A stretch of 64,000 nucleotides of DNA, from positions 2,170,001 to 2,234,000 of the forward strand of contig NZ_CP096199.1 in the NCBI RefSeq assembly GCF_023195835.1. Reading direction: 5' to 3'. Made by a program: the position numbers and the translations under genes. Below, one piece after another: positions 1 through 9,210 of this stretch (position 1 is the stretch's first letter; each line of letters begins with the position of its first letter). The DNA comes from Vibrio sinaloensis (lineage in GTDB: Bacteria; Pseudomonadota; Gammaproteobacteria; Enterobacterales; Vibrionaceae). Under the pieces are notes generated by a model. It ran no database searches, was not told where the DNA came from, and saw only the letters and a program-made list of their open reading frames with translations.

Positions 1-2165
1 TCACCTTTACCGGTAAAGCCATTGCCATCACGATCTAATGACGTTTCGGCGTTCTGAGGCATGTTTTCAGGGGCAAAACCAAACATCTTACGCGTATCCG
101 TTGCACGTGTTGCCCAGTAGTAACCACGCTCCTTGGGGTCAGCTTCGTAAGGCATATCCATATATACATAGTCTGGGTTCGACACAATTACGTCATACCC
201 CTTCTGTGACCATTCGTACACCGACGATGTCCCGCCCCAGTAGAGTACGTCCCAGAAATTGACACGCGTGCTCTCTGTTGCAAACGCCTTTTCACCTTCG
301 CTGTACTTCAAACCATCTTGCCAAGCTTGGAAGTTTGCAATGCCCTTCTCTGCCACAATCTTAGACACTTCTTCTGCGAAGTGGCTTGGTAGGTGAGCAA
401 AGTCACTGACTGTACCATCCGTGATTAGTGTCTGACATTGTGGCGACTGTGCAAACGGCTTATCTTGTTTAGACAGATCAATCGTGCCTTTCCAGCTGAC
501 TTTGTCTTGGGCGTTAACGTCTTGGAAACCTGCCGCAAGCTTGATGTTCTTCGCTTCATCACCACCGAAGTGCCATGTCGTTAGCGGTGCGCCCGCCTCG
601 ATGTGCATTGCTGCTACTTCAGAAATCACTTTATCAACAAAGCGAGTCGACGACTCCATACATGGGTTGATAAAGCTTTGCTTGTTGTAGAACTGAACCG
701 TCGTCACGTTAGATTGGTCCATTGGGTCCATCAAGCGGTACTCATTTGCTGCCGCTTCTTTGCCCTCTTCCATCAGACGATCGTAACGTGCTTCCATTGA
801 AACCACAGCTGCACGAGCATGCGCTGGCATATCGATTTCTGGAATCACTTCGATGTTACGTGCTTTAGCGTATTTTAAAATGTCCACGTAGTCGGCTTTA
901 CTGAAGTAGCCAGAGCCAAAGTTGTCTGTTGTTGGACCCGATCCAAGCTGAGGCAGTAAACAGCTTTTCTCTTCAACATCAAAACAACGCTTGGCACCGA
1001 CTTCAGTCAGCTCTGGTAGACCTGGGATTTCAATACGCCAACCTTCATCATCGGTAAGGTGAAGGTGCAATTTGTTCATCTTGTACGCGGCCATCTGGTC
1101 TAGCGTCGCAAGAATAGCGTCTTTAGAGTGGAAGTTGCGCGCCACATCCACCATCACACCGCGATAGTCAAAACGAGGCGCGTCTTTGATCGACAGTTGT
1201 GGTAGAGACTCCGCGTTTTGGCTATCTATCAGGCCAAAGATAGATTGTACTGCGTAGAAAGCACCTGCTTGGTCAAATGCTTTAATCGCAATACCATCGC
1301 CTTTGATGCTCATTTCGTAAGCACCAGATTTTGCGAGTTCCCCTGTGAAGTCTGCTGGAACAAGGGCGATGCTTACAGCAAGCTCACCCGCAACATCCAC
1401 ACCTACCACTTCGCCACGTGCTTGAATCGCTGCAAATTGTGCCGCATCAAACGCCTCTGCCGGCAAGGCAATACCACCAGCGATGTTCACTTTACCCTCA
1501 CCCGCCTCAATAAACATTGGTGTAGGAAGTAAGGTGGTTGATACATCCTGTTTTGTTAGGTCTTGGTTTTTCTCGAAGCGAGACACTGCGCTCGCAAATA
1601 CGTTGTTGTCATCTGGGGTACGCTTTAGGTTATTTCCCTCAAGGCCGGTGACGAAAGAAGCAACGTCTTCTGTATTAAGAGATGCAATCATCTTAGGCTC
1701 TGCGTTCGGCGCAGTCACAAAAGCGCCTGGCATGAAATCGGTTTCAAACAGCGTCCAGTACTCTCCAACCATAGGCAGGACAACTTCCTCGCCCGCAGCA
1801 AAACCTTCAAACTTGTCGGTGGGTTCCAACTTATGTAGGTCACCGGTTACTCGAGAAATTTTGAACTGATCATTGTCGACGTCCAAAATCAAACGAATGC
1901 TGTGGAAGTAGATCGCCCAATCTTTCGAGTCAATGGCTTCTCCTTGATTGACTAAGGTCATGTTGACCTGATTACAAGATGCCCACTCAGCGCCCAACTC
2001 CTGGCAAGCCAAACCTTCATTCGCGCCATGATTAGTGACAACCTGATACTGGACATCAAGATTCTCTGCCAAAGCATTGACAACAGTTTGCTCAGTTGAC
2101 TGGAATGAAGCGCATCCGGCCAATGTAGCGAATACAGACGTTGCGATGAGACTGTGTTTAAACAT
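1..2165 (-). CDS. chb: Chitobiase / beta-N-acetylhexosaminidase (GH20), C-terminus cut by window edge
   Basis: This protein hydrolyses chitobiose and short chitin oligomers to GlcNAc in the cell envelope. About 721 codons are inside the window; Vibrio chitobiases are usually near 880 residues, so roughly 160 C-terminal residues lie to the left. The N-terminus is a lipoprotein signal with a Leu-Ala-Gly-Cys lipobox. A carbohydrate-binding-like N-terminal domain and the GH20 barrel follow. The barrel carries the HFGGDE motif, with the catalytic Asp-Glu pair at about residues 536-537 (bases 555-560). The ATG at 2165 is followed directly by the signal sequence. The upstream 400 bp have no gene, so it probably has its own promoter. 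The family assignment is secure. Confidence 0.95.
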   Translation of the reverse strand, partial: MFKHSLIATSVFATLAGCASFQSTEQTVVNALAENLDVQYQVVTNHGANEGLACQELGAEWASCNQVNMTLVNQGEAIDSKDWAIYFHSIRLILDVDNDQFKISRVTGDLHKLEPTDKFEGFAAGEEVVLPMVGEYWTLFETDFMPGAFVTAPNAEPKMIASLNTEDVASFVTGLEGNNLKRTPDDNNVFASAVSRFEKNQDLTKQDVSTTLLPTPMFIEAGEGKVNIAGGIALPAEAFDAAQFAAIQARGEVVGVDVAGELAVSIALVPADFTGELAKSGAYEMSIKGDGIAIKAFDQAGAFYAVQSIFGLIDSQNAESLPQLSIKDAPRFDYRGVMVDVARNFHSKDAILATLDQMAAYKMNKLHLHLTDDEGWRIEIPGLPELTEVGAKRCFDVEEKSCLLPQLGSGPTTDNFGSGYFSKADYVDILKYAKARNIEVIPEIDMPAHARAAVVSMEARYDRLMEEGKEAAANEYRLMDPMDQSNVTTVQFYNKQSFINPCMESSTRFVDKVISEVAAMHIEAGAPLTTWHFGGDEAKNIKLAAGFQDVNAQDKVSWKGTIDLSKQDKPFAQSPQCQTLITDGTVSDFAHLPSHFAEEVSKIVAEKGIANFQAWQDGLKYSEGEKAFATESTRVNFWDVLYWGGTSSVYEWSQKGYDVIVSNPDYVYMDMPYEADPKERGYYWATRATDTRKMFGFAPENMPQNAETSLDRDGNGFTGKG

Positions 2166-2568
2166 CTTACTTACCCTTAAAAGTGGAACGAGGCCCGAAA
2201 CAATAGGCGTCAAAATCAAGATGGCTTAAACATAGCTCGAGTTATTTCGCGTCGTAAAATTAATAATTACTAAAAGTGATCACTCTCAAAATTCACATTT
2301 CACCATTCGAAATAAACCAATAAAAACATTAAGTTAAGATGCTCGTTAAAATTGGCAGACTTATTTTGACGAGATTACTGAGAACAAAATCACACCTTTG
2401 CCCGGTAATCTAGCGAAATATTGATTAACGATCACACGATCGATTCTGTTGGCATAAAATCAAAAGACATAAGCGGTGCGTAAATGTGACATAAGCCGCA
2501 ATTTTTTCTCCGTCAAACCTCGTTGAATTTAGGTAATCGACGTTTTTTACACAGCAGAAGGATACCTT
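2166..2568. other. Intergenic region between divergent chb and the TraB/GumN gene
   Basis: About 400 bp without a plausible gene. It must hold the promoters of both flanking, divergently transcribed genes. It is AT-rich. I see no clear terminator, RNA gene or convincing operator in it. Confidence 0.5.
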
Positions 2569-3435
2569 ATGCGCCAACTCTTACTCAGCGTCTTGCTGCT
2601 CATTACCGCTCAAGTCGCTGCAGAGCCGCTCTACTGGCAAGTTGAGAAAGGCAAACTTAAGTACATTATTGTCGGCTCAGTTCATGTCGGCGATGAGTCG
2701 ATGTATCCATTGCCTAAGCGTCTGTTTGACGAGCTAGAGAGTAGCCAAGGATTGATCGTTGAAACCGACACCCGTAACAAGGGGGATCTGGTCTATCCAA
2801 CCACTCGCCTATCGAGCCGCGACGTACTCACCACTCAGCAGCAGAAAGAGCTGTTGGGCTTAGCTAACTTACTCGAAATAAATGGTAGTGACTTGCTAAA
2901 CACACCGCCCTGGGCTGCCGCCTTGGCGATTCAAATGAAGCAAATAGAGTACTTGGGCTATTCAACTGCAAACGGCGTGGACGTGCGCTTAATGGTCAAA
3001 GCAGATCTGTTGCAAGTGCCGACGCTAAGCTTAGAGTCAATGCAGTTCCAAATCGATCTTCTTACTGGTCAACCCATGGGTGGGCAAGAGATGTTGGTCA
3101 GCGTACTCGAAGAGTTTGACCACTCAGAAAACGCGCTGCGCTGCTTGATCACCAGTTGGAAAAACGGAGACATCGACAAACTCAACGAGTTCGCACAGTT
3201 AACCTCTATGTCGGAAGAGTTTGAGTACGCTTTCTTGACTGAGCGTAATCTCGACTGGGCAAAAAAGCTTGCTTCCCCAGAATGGCTGCCCAAACGAAAA
3301 GGCCAATACCTCATTGTGGTCGGTACCTTACATCTTATCGGTGAGCAAAGCTTACTCAAAATGCTTGAAAGAGAAGGGTTTACCATCAAGCAGCTGTCTC
3401 AAAGCCAACCAACGCGTTGTGAGTTCAAGTACTAA
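2569..3435 (+). CDS. TraB/GumN family secreted protein
   Basis: A 288-aa protein with a cleavable signal peptide (about residues 1-18, ending AAEP). It is followed by the typical TraB/GumN start: a short strand, then VGSVHVG, and later GTLHLIG near residue 250. These His-containing motifs at both ends are the family's conserved metal-site candidates; some relatives (TIKI) are metalloproteases. The exact substrate in Vibrio is unknown. An RBS (AGAAGGA) lies before the ATG. It is monocistronic, with a hairpin terminator just downstream. The family call is strong and the function is inferred. Confidence 0.85.
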   Translation: MRQLLLSVLLLITAQVAAEPLYWQVEKGKLKYIIVGSVHVGDESMYPLPKRLFDELESSQGLIVETDTRNKGDLVYPTTRLSSRDVLTTQQQKELLGLANLLEINGSDLLNTPPWAAALAIQMKQIEYLGYSTANGVDVRLMVKADLLQVPTLSLESMQFQIDLLTGQPMGGQEMLVSVLEEFDHSENALRCLITSWKNGDIDKLNEFAQLTSMSEEFEYAFLTERNLDWAKKLASPEWLPKRKGQYLIVVGTLHLIGEQSLLKMLEREGFTIKQLSQSQPTRCEFKY

Positions 3436-3477
3436 CGTAAAGCGCACACATCGATTCAACTGAATCAGAAAATAACC

Positions 3478-3503
3478 AAAGCCTGCTGTTGAAGCAGGCT
3501 TTC
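3478..3503 (+). terminator. Hairpin terminator after the TraB/GumN gene
   Basis: A GC-rich stem (AAAGCCTGC / GCAGGCTTT) around a short loop, located about 40 bp after the stop codon. Nearly the same hairpin recurs at 3710-3734 behind tRNA-Pro, so it may instead be a relic of the tRNA unit. Confidence 0.6.
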
Positions 3504-3509
3504 TAAATA

Positions 3510-3553
3510 TGGTCGGTGAAGAGACATACTTTGAACATCAGGCGAACCCCACT
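3510..3553 (-). pseudogene. Decayed tRNA-Pro copy 1 (3' acceptor end only)
   Basis: Read on the minus strand, this ends with the same CTTCACCGACCA acceptor sequence as the intact tRNA-Pro at 3742-3818. The rest is not tRNA-like. The 44-bp block is identical to the one at 3620-3663 and is followed by a similar hairpin. I read it as the remnant of a tandem tRNA-terminator unit. Confidence 0.6.
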
Positions 3554-3619
3554 CGGTCGAATCACTAGTTCGCAGATGTAAAAAAGGCCCTGAAACTAAT
3601 CAGAGCCGTTTTCTAAAAG

Positions 3620-3663
3620 TGGTCGGTGAAGAGACATACTTTGAACATCAGGCGAACCCCACT
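3620..3663 (-). pseudogene. Decayed tRNA-Pro copy 2 (3' acceptor end only)
   Basis: Identical over 44 bp to the block at 3510-3553, 110 bp away. It keeps the tRNA-Pro acceptor 3' strand and CCA but no anticodon arm or 5' half. It lies between the intact tRNA gene and copy 1. Confidence 0.6.
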
Positions 3664-3709
3664 TGGGTTCAGATCCCATGCTAGCAAATAGTCATTCCCG
3701 AAAACGAAG

Positions 3710-3734
3710 AAAGCCTGCTATTGAAGCAGGCTTT
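3710..3734 (-). terminator. Hairpin terminator of tRNA-Pro
   Basis: Directly after the tRNA on the minus strand: stem AAAGCCTGC / GCAGGCTTT followed by a T-rich tract. Confidence 0.7.
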
Positions 3735-3741
3735 CTGAAAG

Positions 3742-3818
<77 letters not shown>

Positions 3819-4079
3819 ATTAGTGTCTGAGCTATCAGCCCGTCAACGAGGTGGTATATTACGGATTCTAAATATGAACGCAAGCCATTTACGCAACTTT
3901 TTCTCACTTTCGGTTCGTTTGACTAAAACATCATCGACGGGCGACAAAGTGTGAGCAAAAACACACCAATCAATACAAATGCGCAACGTATTCACAACAA
4001 TTGATCCAGATCAGTGTTGCATATTTAACCGCAGTTTACCTTAATTCCCGTCATCTCATTTTGTCTCGATGGAGGAACT

Positions 4080-4220
4080 ATGGACTTTTGGCTCGATCTC
4101 CTATTTGGTAATGCGGTAGGTCTGTCTTCGATGATTGTGATCTTTGGCGCCTTAGGTCTTATGCTGTTCTATGGCGGTTTCATTATCTACAAAGTGACGA
4201 ACGACAAATCTCCTCACTAG
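4080..4220 (+). CDS. DUF3149 small membrane protein (46 aa)
   Basis: ATG at 4080 follows a strong RBS (GGAGGAA). The 46-aa product begins MDFWLDLLFGNAVGLSS and contains one hydrophobic helix (about residues 17-38: MIVIFGALGLMLFYGGFII). It ends with the charged KVTNDKSPH. This matches the short DUF3149 single-span proteins common in gammaproteobacteria. It is probably an inner-membrane protein of unknown role. It is monocistronic, with a terminator 27 bp downstream. Confidence 0.85.
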   Translation: MDFWLDLLFGNAVGLSSMIVIFGALGLMLFYGGFIIYKVTNDKSPH

Positions 4221-4246
4221 AATCGCTTAGCCCTATTCGCTATGCA

Positions 4247-4279
4247 CCGAAGCAGATTGCTTGTCTGCTTCGGTTTTTT
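4247..4279 (+). terminator. Rho-independent terminator
   Basis: Stem CCGAAGCAGA / TCTGCTTCGG with a short loop and a TTTTTT tail, ending the DUF3149 transcript. Confidence 0.9.
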
Positions 4280-4288
4280 ATTTCTAGC

Positions 4289-4319
4289 TTGATCACACTC
4301 TTACCCTAATGGGTATAAT
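4289..4319 (+). promoter_or_regulatory. Candidate sigma-70 promoter of smrA
   Basis: A perfect TATAAT at 4314-4319 lies 34 bp before the smrA ATG. A TTGATC -35-like hexamer sits 19 bp upstream, a long spacer, so only the -10 is convincing. Confidence 0.45.
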
Positions 4320-4352
4320 ATCGATATTGTTTCCCCAGTTTGAGATGTCGCT

Positions 4353-4934
4353 ATGTCTCACGACGACGACTTCGCTCTATTTCAGCAGATGATGGGCGAT
4401 GTAAAACCCCTCGCCCAAGATACAGCAGAGCACAAAAAGCAGCATCAAGTGACGGATGCCCAACTTGCGAAGCGCGAAGCCGCGATTTGGCTAACGGAAG
4501 ATGACCCGGAATATCTCTCTATCGATCACGCTCCAATGCTTAAGCCAGAAGATATGATTGAGTTTAAGCGTGATGGGGTGCAAGAGGGCGTCTATCGCAA
4601 GTTACGCCTTGGAAAATATCCTATTCAAGCTCGCTTAGATCTGCATAGAAGAACCCTAAAAGAAGCGCGCGATGAAGTAGTCAAATTTCTCAAGCAGTGC
4701 ATCCAAATGGATATTCGTACTGTGGTCATTGTCCACGGACGTGGCGAGCGCTCTAATCCACCCGCATTGATGAAAAGCTACGTTGCTCAGTGGCTACAAC
4801 AAATTCGTGATGTGCAATGCGTACATAGCGCGCAACGCTTTCACGGTGGTACAGGAGCTGTTTATGTCATGCTGCGTAAAAGTGCCGAGAAAAAGCTTGA
4901 AACCCGCGAGCGCCACCAAAAGCGCTTGGGGTAA
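4353..4934 (+). CDS. smrA: Smr-domain endonuclease SmrA
   Basis: A 193-aa protein with a C-terminal Smr (small MutS-related) domain. The domain shows LDLHRRTLKEAR, the VIVHGRGE loop and HGGTGAVYVML. The N-terminal DDFALFQQMMGDVKPL and the EFKRDGVQEGV...LRLGKYP stretch resemble E. coli SmrA (YdaL) more than SmrB. Smr proteins are nicking or ribonucleolytic enzymes, and SmrB cleaves mRNA at collided ribosomes. SmrA's cellular role is less clear. It is monocistronic, with an ATG start and length typical of the family. Confidence 0.85.
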   Translation: MSHDDDFALFQQMMGDVKPLAQDTAEHKKQHQVTDAQLAKREAAIWLTEDDPEYLSIDHAPMLKPEDMIEFKRDGVQEGVYRKLRLGKYPIQARLDLHRRTLKEARDEVVKFLKQCIQMDIRTVVIVHGRGERSNPPALMKSYVAQWLQQIRDVQCVHSAQRFHGGTGAVYVMLRKSAEKKLETRERHQKRLG

Positions 4935-5027
4935 ATTGTCCTCCAGTGTTACACTTACTACTTGCAGCCACCACGGCTGCTTTTTGTTTTTAACGCCGTT
5001 GTGAAACGTAACTGAGGTAGCCAAACT

Positions 5028-6056
5028 ATGTCCCAAGATTCCGCTAAACGCTTAAATAAATTTATCAGTGAAACCGGCTTTTGCTCGCGCCGCGAGGCAG
5101 ACCGTTTAATCGAACAAGGCCGAGTAACCATTAATGGTAAAGTTCCAGAAATGGGAACCAAAGTGCAGTTGGGTGACGATGTTCGTGTTGACGACAAACC
5201 CATTGCAGCGGCGAGTGATAAGCCTATTTACATCGCATTAAACAAGCCAACCGGTATCACCTGTACCACAGAGCGCGATATCCCAGGCAACATAGTCGAC
5301 TTCGTCGGACACAAAAAACGCATCTTCCCGATTGGCCGTTTAGATAAACCGTCTGATGGACTTATTTTCCTGACCAACGATGGCGATATCGTCAACAAGA
5401 TCCTTCGCGCGGGTAACAACCACGAAAAAGAATATGTGGTACGGGTTGATAAACCTATTACCGACAGTTTCATTAAACAGATGTCTTCAGGCGTTAACAT
5501 CCTAGACACCGTTACCCTGCCGTGCAAAGTAGAAAAAGAGACAAAATATTCGTTCCGCATTGTGCTGACTCAGGGCTTAAACCGTCAAATCCGCCGCATG
5601 TGTGAGGCGCTCGGCTATGAGGTATTTAAACTTCGTCGTGTGCGTATTATGAACATCTCACTTGATGGTATTCCCAACGGTCAATGGCGCTACTTAACAG
5701 ACGCAGAAGTGGCTGAGATCGTGGCGATGTGTGAAGATTCAAGCGGCACAGAAGAAGCATCAAAAGTGGATGCGAAAGGTCAACGTATCCGCCGTGCGAC
5801 TGATGCCAAGCTATTTGATAGTCGTGAAGAAAATCAGCAATCAACAGCTCGCCGCAACCAAAAACAGCGCACCTTTAAAGGCCGTAACGCCGACGAGTTC
5901 CGTCACGCTCCAAATTCGAAAAAGGGTCGCAGCGGTGATAAACACAATGAGTCGAAAGGTAAGTCAGCGAAAGGGAAAACCTTCTATAAGCCGGCTGCAG
6001 ATAAAACGCAGCGACCCGCAAAACCCAAAGGCGGCACGTTGAGTTTGAAAAAATAA
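5028..6056 (+). CDS. rluF: 23S rRNA pseudouridine(2604) synthase RluF
   Basis: It converts U2604 of 23S rRNA (and a tRNA-Tyr site in E. coli) to pseudouridine. An N-terminal S4 RNA-binding domain (about residues 8-60, with [15 protein letters not shown]) precedes the RsuA/RluF-type catalytic domain. The catalytic Asp is in [10 protein letters not shown] (about residue 105), and [20 protein letters not shown] follows near residue 190. The C-terminal 100 residues are a Lys/Arg/Gln-rich unstructured tail, longer than E. coli's. A 7-bp tandem array starts directly after the TAA. Confidence 0.95.
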   Translation: MSQDSAKRLNKFISETGFCSRREADRLIEQGRVTINGKVPEMGTKVQLGDDVRVDDKPIAAASDKPIYIALNKPTGITCTTERDIPGNIVDFVGHKKRIFPIGRLDKPSDGLIFLTNDGDIVNKILRAGNNHEKEYVVRVDKPITDSFIKQMSSGVNILDTVTLPCKVEKETKYSFRIVLTQGLNRQIRRMCEALGYEVFKLRRVRIMNISLDGIPNGQWRYLTDAEVAEIVAMCEDSSGTEEASKVDAKGQRIRRATDAKLFDSREENQQSTARRNQKQRTFKGRNADEFRHAPNSKKGRSGDKHNESKGKSAKGKTFYKPAADKTQRPAKPKGGTLSLKK

Positions 6057-6154
6057 GCGAGAAGCGAGAAGCGAGAAGCGAGAAGCGAGAAGCGAGAAGC
6101 GAGAAGCGAGAAGCGAGAAGCGAGAAGCGAGAAGCGAGAAGCGAGAAGCGAGAA
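6057..6154. repeat. Heptanucleotide tandem array A: 14 perfect GCGAGAA units
   Basis: 98 bp, exactly 14 x 7 bp, of GCGAGAA with no variant unit. It begins on the base after the rluF stop codon. The same heptamer forms arrays behind nadK (31198) and bamE (33807). Identical units suggest active slippage or expansion. Confidence 0.97.
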
Positions 6155-6345
6155 AATTTGAAGGGTTGACAGTTTGTATCAACCCTTTTCTTTTAAATTC
6201 AGACATTTAAGTTTAATCAGAAAACCACATTGTCAGCAAATTTAGACTTAATCACCACAAACACCTCTCGAAGGGCGCAGCCCGGTCTAACTTCTCGAAG
6301 GACGAAGTCCGGTCTCGGAGCGCAGCGTTCTCGATTTTCATAGGA
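6155..6345. repeat. Composite repeat trailer A (hairpin plus dyad-rich tail)
   Basis: The array is followed by a hairpin (AAGGGTTGACA / TCAACCCTT, 6161-6188) and then TTTTCTTTTAAATTCA. About 80 bp later come short dyads of the form CTCGAAGGRCGMAGYCCG (two near 6268-6314). The same order of parts occurs at 31310-31520 and 34052-34245. The hairpin with its T-rich tail probably also terminates rluF transcription. Confidence 0.85.
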
Positions 6346-6347
6346 CG

Positions 6348-6373
6348 AAAAAAAGAGAGCCCTAAGGCTCTCT
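6348..6373 (-). terminator. Terminator of upp
   Basis: Read on the minus strand: stem AGAGAGCC / GGCTCTCT followed by seven T, 24 bp after the upp stop. Confidence 0.9.
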
Positions 6374-6396
6374 TCTCAATAACTTAACATCGTCGC

Positions 6397-7023
6397 TTAT
6401 AGCGTACCGAAGATCTTGTCACCAGCATCACCAAGACCTGGGACAATGTAGCCTTTGTCATTAAGCTTGTCGTCGATAGCCGCCGTGTAAAGCTCAACAT
6501 CTGGGTGCGCTTTTTCTAGCGCTTCAATACCTTCAGGAGCGGAAACCAGTACAAGCACCTTGATTGATTGACAGCCCTTCTCTTTCAATAGATCAATAGT
6601 TGCAATCATTGAGCCGCCAGTCGCAAGCATAGGATCAACCACGAGTGCGATACGTTCATCGATGTTTGATGCCAGTTTATTGAAGTAAGGTACCGGCTCA
6701 AGCGTTTCTTCGTCACGGTAGATACCTACCACACTGATACGTGCACTCGGCATGTGCTCAAGTACCCCATCCATCATACCTAGGCCAGCACGTAAAATAG
6801 GCACAACGGTGACTTTTTTACCTTTAATTTGGTCAACTTCGACAGGACCGTTCCAACCTTCAATGGTCACTTTTTCCGTTTCAAAGTCTGCTGTTGCTTC
6901 ATAAGTTAACAAGCTGCCTACTTCTGTCGCTAGCTCACGAAAGCGCTTGGTGCTGATGTCACCTTCTCTCATTAGACCCAGTTTGTGCTTAACAAGAGGA
7001 TGCTTTACTTCAACAACTTTCAT
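6397..7023 (-). CDS. upp: Uracil phosphoribosyltransferase
   Basis: This pyrimidine salvage enzyme makes UMP from uracil and PRPP. The protein is nearly colinear with E. coli Upp. The PRPP loop is [15 protein letters not shown] (about residues 127-141) and the uracil-binding C-terminal [12 protein letters not shown] is present. Two ATGs occur two codons apart. The inner one (7023) lies 6 bp from the GGAG Shine-Dalgarno and gives the usual 208 aa, so I prefer it over 7029. It is divergent from purM with a PurR box between. Confidence 0.96.
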   Translation of the reverse strand: MKVVEVKHPLVKHKLGLMREGDISTKRFRELATEVGSLLTYEATADFETEKVTIEGWNGPVEVDQIKGKKVTVVPILRAGLGMMDGVLEHMPSARISVVGIYRDEETLEPVPYFNKLASNIDERIALVVDPMLATGGSMIATIDLLKEKGCQSIKVLVLVSAPEGIEALEKAHPDVELYTAAIDDKLNDKGYIVPGLGDAGDKIFGTL

Positions 7024-7118
7024 TTCCATCTCCGGATATCAGGTAAAATTTAAACAAACCTGCAGATTATAAACGATTTCGTCAGAAAATTCCGCTTCTA
7101 TCGGCAACAAAAAAAGTT

Positions 7119-7134
7119 GCGCAAACGTTTGCTC
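7119..7134. promoter_or_regulatory. PurR operator between upp and purMN
   Basis: GCGCAAACGTTTGCTC fits the PurR consensus ANGCAANCGNTTNCNT at all but the two outermost positions. It lies 66 bp before the purM start. Repression of purMN by PurR with hypoxanthine or guanine is established in enterobacteria. Confidence 0.85.
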
Positions 7135-7199
7135 TTTATATTTAACCACTGGTAGAATAGCGCCGTTTTCATATCCAACTTCAAACAGAGGACTTCCCT

Positions 7200-8240
7200 G
7201 TGAGTGCTGATAACACTTCTCTTAGCTATAAAGACGCTGGCGTTGATATCGATGCAGGCAACGCGCTTGTTGACCGTATCAAAGGTGCTGTAAAACGTAC
7301 ACGTCGCCCAGAAGTAATGGGTGGTATTGGTGGTTTCGGCGCATTGTGTGAGCTACCAACTAAATATAAGCAACCCGTATTGGTATCAGGCACTGACGGT
7401 GTCGGTACTAAGCTACGTCTTGCTTTGGATATGAAAAAGCATGACACCATCGGCGTCGACCTTGTTGCTATGTGTGTGAATGACCTCATCGTTCAAGGCG
7501 CTGAGCCACTATTCTTCCTCGACTACTACGCGACGGGTAAACTGGATGTGGATACTGCTGCAGATGTGGTATCAGGTATCGCTGACGGTTGTGTTCAAGC
7601 AGGCTGTGCCCTAATTGGCGGCGAAACTGCCGAAATGCCAGGCATGTACGAAGGCGAAGACTACGACGTCGCTGGCTTTTGTGTCGGTGTGGTAGAAAAA
7701 GAAGACGTGATTGACGGCACTAAAGTGGCAGCAGGCGACGCACTTATCGCTGTTGGCTCTAGCGGCCCACACTCAAACGGCTACTCACTGATCCGTAAGA
7801 TCCTAGAAGTTTCTGGTGCAGACAAGAGCGAAGAACTCGCAGGTCGCACTATCGGTGAACACCTTTTAGAACCCACTAAGATTTACATCAAATCCGCACT
7901 TAAAATGATTGAGAAACACGATATCCACGCGATTTCTCACATTACCGGTGGTGGTTTCTGGGAAAACATTCCACGCGTTCTTCCACAAGGCACTAAAGCC
8001 GTTGTCGATGGTAACAGCTGGGAATGGCCAATCATTTTCAAATGGCTACAAGAAAAAGGCAACGTAACCACCCACGAAATGTATCGTACCTTCAACTGTG
8101 GTGTTGGCCTTGTCGTTGCGCTACCGAAAGATCAGGCACAGGCCGCTGTCGAGCTATTAACCGCTGAAGGCGAAAACGCTTGGGTAATTGGTGAAATCGC
8201 GAACGCTGCAACTGGCGAAGAACAGGTAGAGATCAAATAA
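7200..8240 (+). CDS. purM: Phosphoribosylformylglycinamidine cyclo-ligase (AIR synthetase)
   Basis: It catalyses the ATP-dependent closure of FGAM to AIR, the fifth step of de novo purine synthesis. It is 346 aa, very close to E. coli PurM throughout: [12 protein letters not shown] near the start, [11 protein letters not shown] near residue 60, [11 protein letters not shown] near residue 140, and [13 protein letters not shown] near residue 248. The start is GTG, with GAGGA upstream. It forms an operon with purN 2 bp downstream under the PurR box. Confidence 0.97.
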   Translation: MSADNTSLSYKDAGVDIDAGNALVDRIKGAVKRTRRPEVMGGIGGFGALCELPTKYKQPVLVSGTDGVGTKLRLALDMKKHDTIGVDLVAMCVNDLIVQGAEPLFFLDYYATGKLDVDTAADVVSGIADGCVQAGCALIGGETAEMPGMYEGEDYDVAGFCVGVVEKEDVIDGTKVAAGDALIAVGSSGPHSNGYSLIRKILEVSGADKSEELAGRTIGEHLLEPTKIYIKSALKMIEKHDIHAISHITGGGFWENIPRVLPQGTKAVVDGNSWEWPIIFKWLQEKGNVTTHEMYRTFNCGVGLVVALPKDQAQAAVELLTAEGENAWVIGEIANAATGEEQVEIK

Positions 8241-8242
8241 GT

Positions 8243-8884
8243 ATGAAAAGTATCGTTGTTCTAGTATCAGGCAATGGCTCTAACTTGCAGGCGATCATCG
8301 ATGCTTGTGAGACCAGCATTACTGGCGGCCGCGTGACAGCCGTTTTTTCAAACAAAGCTGAAGCGTACGCATTAGAGCGCGCCAAAAAGGCTGGAGCTGG
8401 GGCGCACTTCCTTGATCCTAAAAGCTTCGATACCCGTGATGCTTTTGACCATGAGTTAATGAAGCAGATTGATGAATATCAGCCTGATGTCATTGTTCTT
8501 GCTGGTTATATGCGCATCCTTAGCGGCGAGTTTGTGCGCCACTATATGGGCCGCATGATCAATATCCACCCTTCTTTGCTGCCTAAGTACCCGGGGCTGA
8601 ACACCTATCAGCGTGCGATTCACGCTGGTGATGAAGAACACGGTACCAGCGTACACTTTGTTACCGAGCAACTCGATGGTGGCCCGGTCATTCTTCAAGC
8701 TAAGGTGCCTATTTTTGATGAAGATACGGTAGAAACACTGACTGAGCGAGTGCAGAACCAAGAACATCGCATCTATCCTATGGTCGTTAAATGGCTAGTG
8801 GAAGAGCGTTTGGAAATGAAGGACGGCAAAGAGGCCTATCTTGATGGCCAGCGCCTCGGCATTCATGGTTATGCGCAAGAGTAA
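8243..8884 (+). CDS. purN: Phosphoribosylglycinamide formyltransferase (GART)
   Basis: It formylates GAR to FGAR with 10-formyl-tetrahydrofolate, the third purine step. The 213-aa protein has the N-terminal VSGNGSNLQAI loop, the catalytic NIHPSLLP (Asn and His, about residues 106-108) and the Asp of QLDGGPV (about residue 144). It starts 2 bp after the purM stop and ends the purMN operon at a clear terminator. Confidence 0.97.
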   Translation: MKSIVVLVSGNGSNLQAIIDACETSITGGRVTAVFSNKAEAYALERAKKAGAGAHFLDPKSFDTRDAFDHELMKQIDEYQPDVIVLAGYMRILSGEFVRHYMGRMINIHPSLLPKYPGLNTYQRAIHAGDEEHGTSVHFVTEQLDGGPVILQAKVPIFDEDTVETLTERVQNQEHRIYPMVVKWLVEERLEMKDGKEAYLDGQRLGIHGYAQE

Positions 8885-8904
8885 CCAGTGGATTCAAATT
8901 CACT

Positions 8905-8932
8905 CAAAGGCGAGCTTAGCTCGCCTTTATTG
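8905..8932 (+). terminator. Terminator of purMN
   Basis: Stem AAAGGCGAGC / GCTCGCCTTT with a two-base loop, followed by a short T-rich stretch. Confidence 0.85.
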
Positions 8933-8951
8933 TTTGTATTGGTAACCACAG

Positions 8952-9101
8952 CAAGCCGCCGAGATCTATCTCGCTTCACTCATCGTGATTGATGAGCAAA
9001 ACACCATGGAATAAGTCTATTTGAATGAACTGGCAAAGCAGCTCAAATTGCAGCCAGAGGTTATTGAGCAACTTCACTTACAACTCAATCAGTTTGATTA
9101 G
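8952..9101 (+). pseudogene. C-terminal remnant of a DUF533 (YebE-like) gene
   Basis: In one frame this reads QAAEIYLASLIVIDEQ, then an in-frame TAA (9012-9014 region), then VYLNELAKQLKLQPEVIEQ and a natural stop at 9099-9101. The pattern (EIYLAS..IDEQ...YLNELA..L.L.PE..) is the C-terminal end of DUF533 / YebE inner-membrane-associated proteins. No N-terminal part remains upstream, because the purMN terminator lies directly before it. It is a degraded fragment and not a functional gene. Confidence 0.7.
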
Positions 9102-9210
9102 AAAACCAGCAGCATGAGCCTAGCCTTGCGCTAGGACAAGTCGATGCTTTGAGTTTCCTTACTGGTATGTGTATATTTGAGAGCAGTTATCATTTATTGG
9201 AGTAGAGCCC

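Noticed and set aside
1483..1869. 128-aa plus-strand ORF
   Set aside because: It lies antisense to the GH20 chitobiase and has no RBS or recognisable domain.
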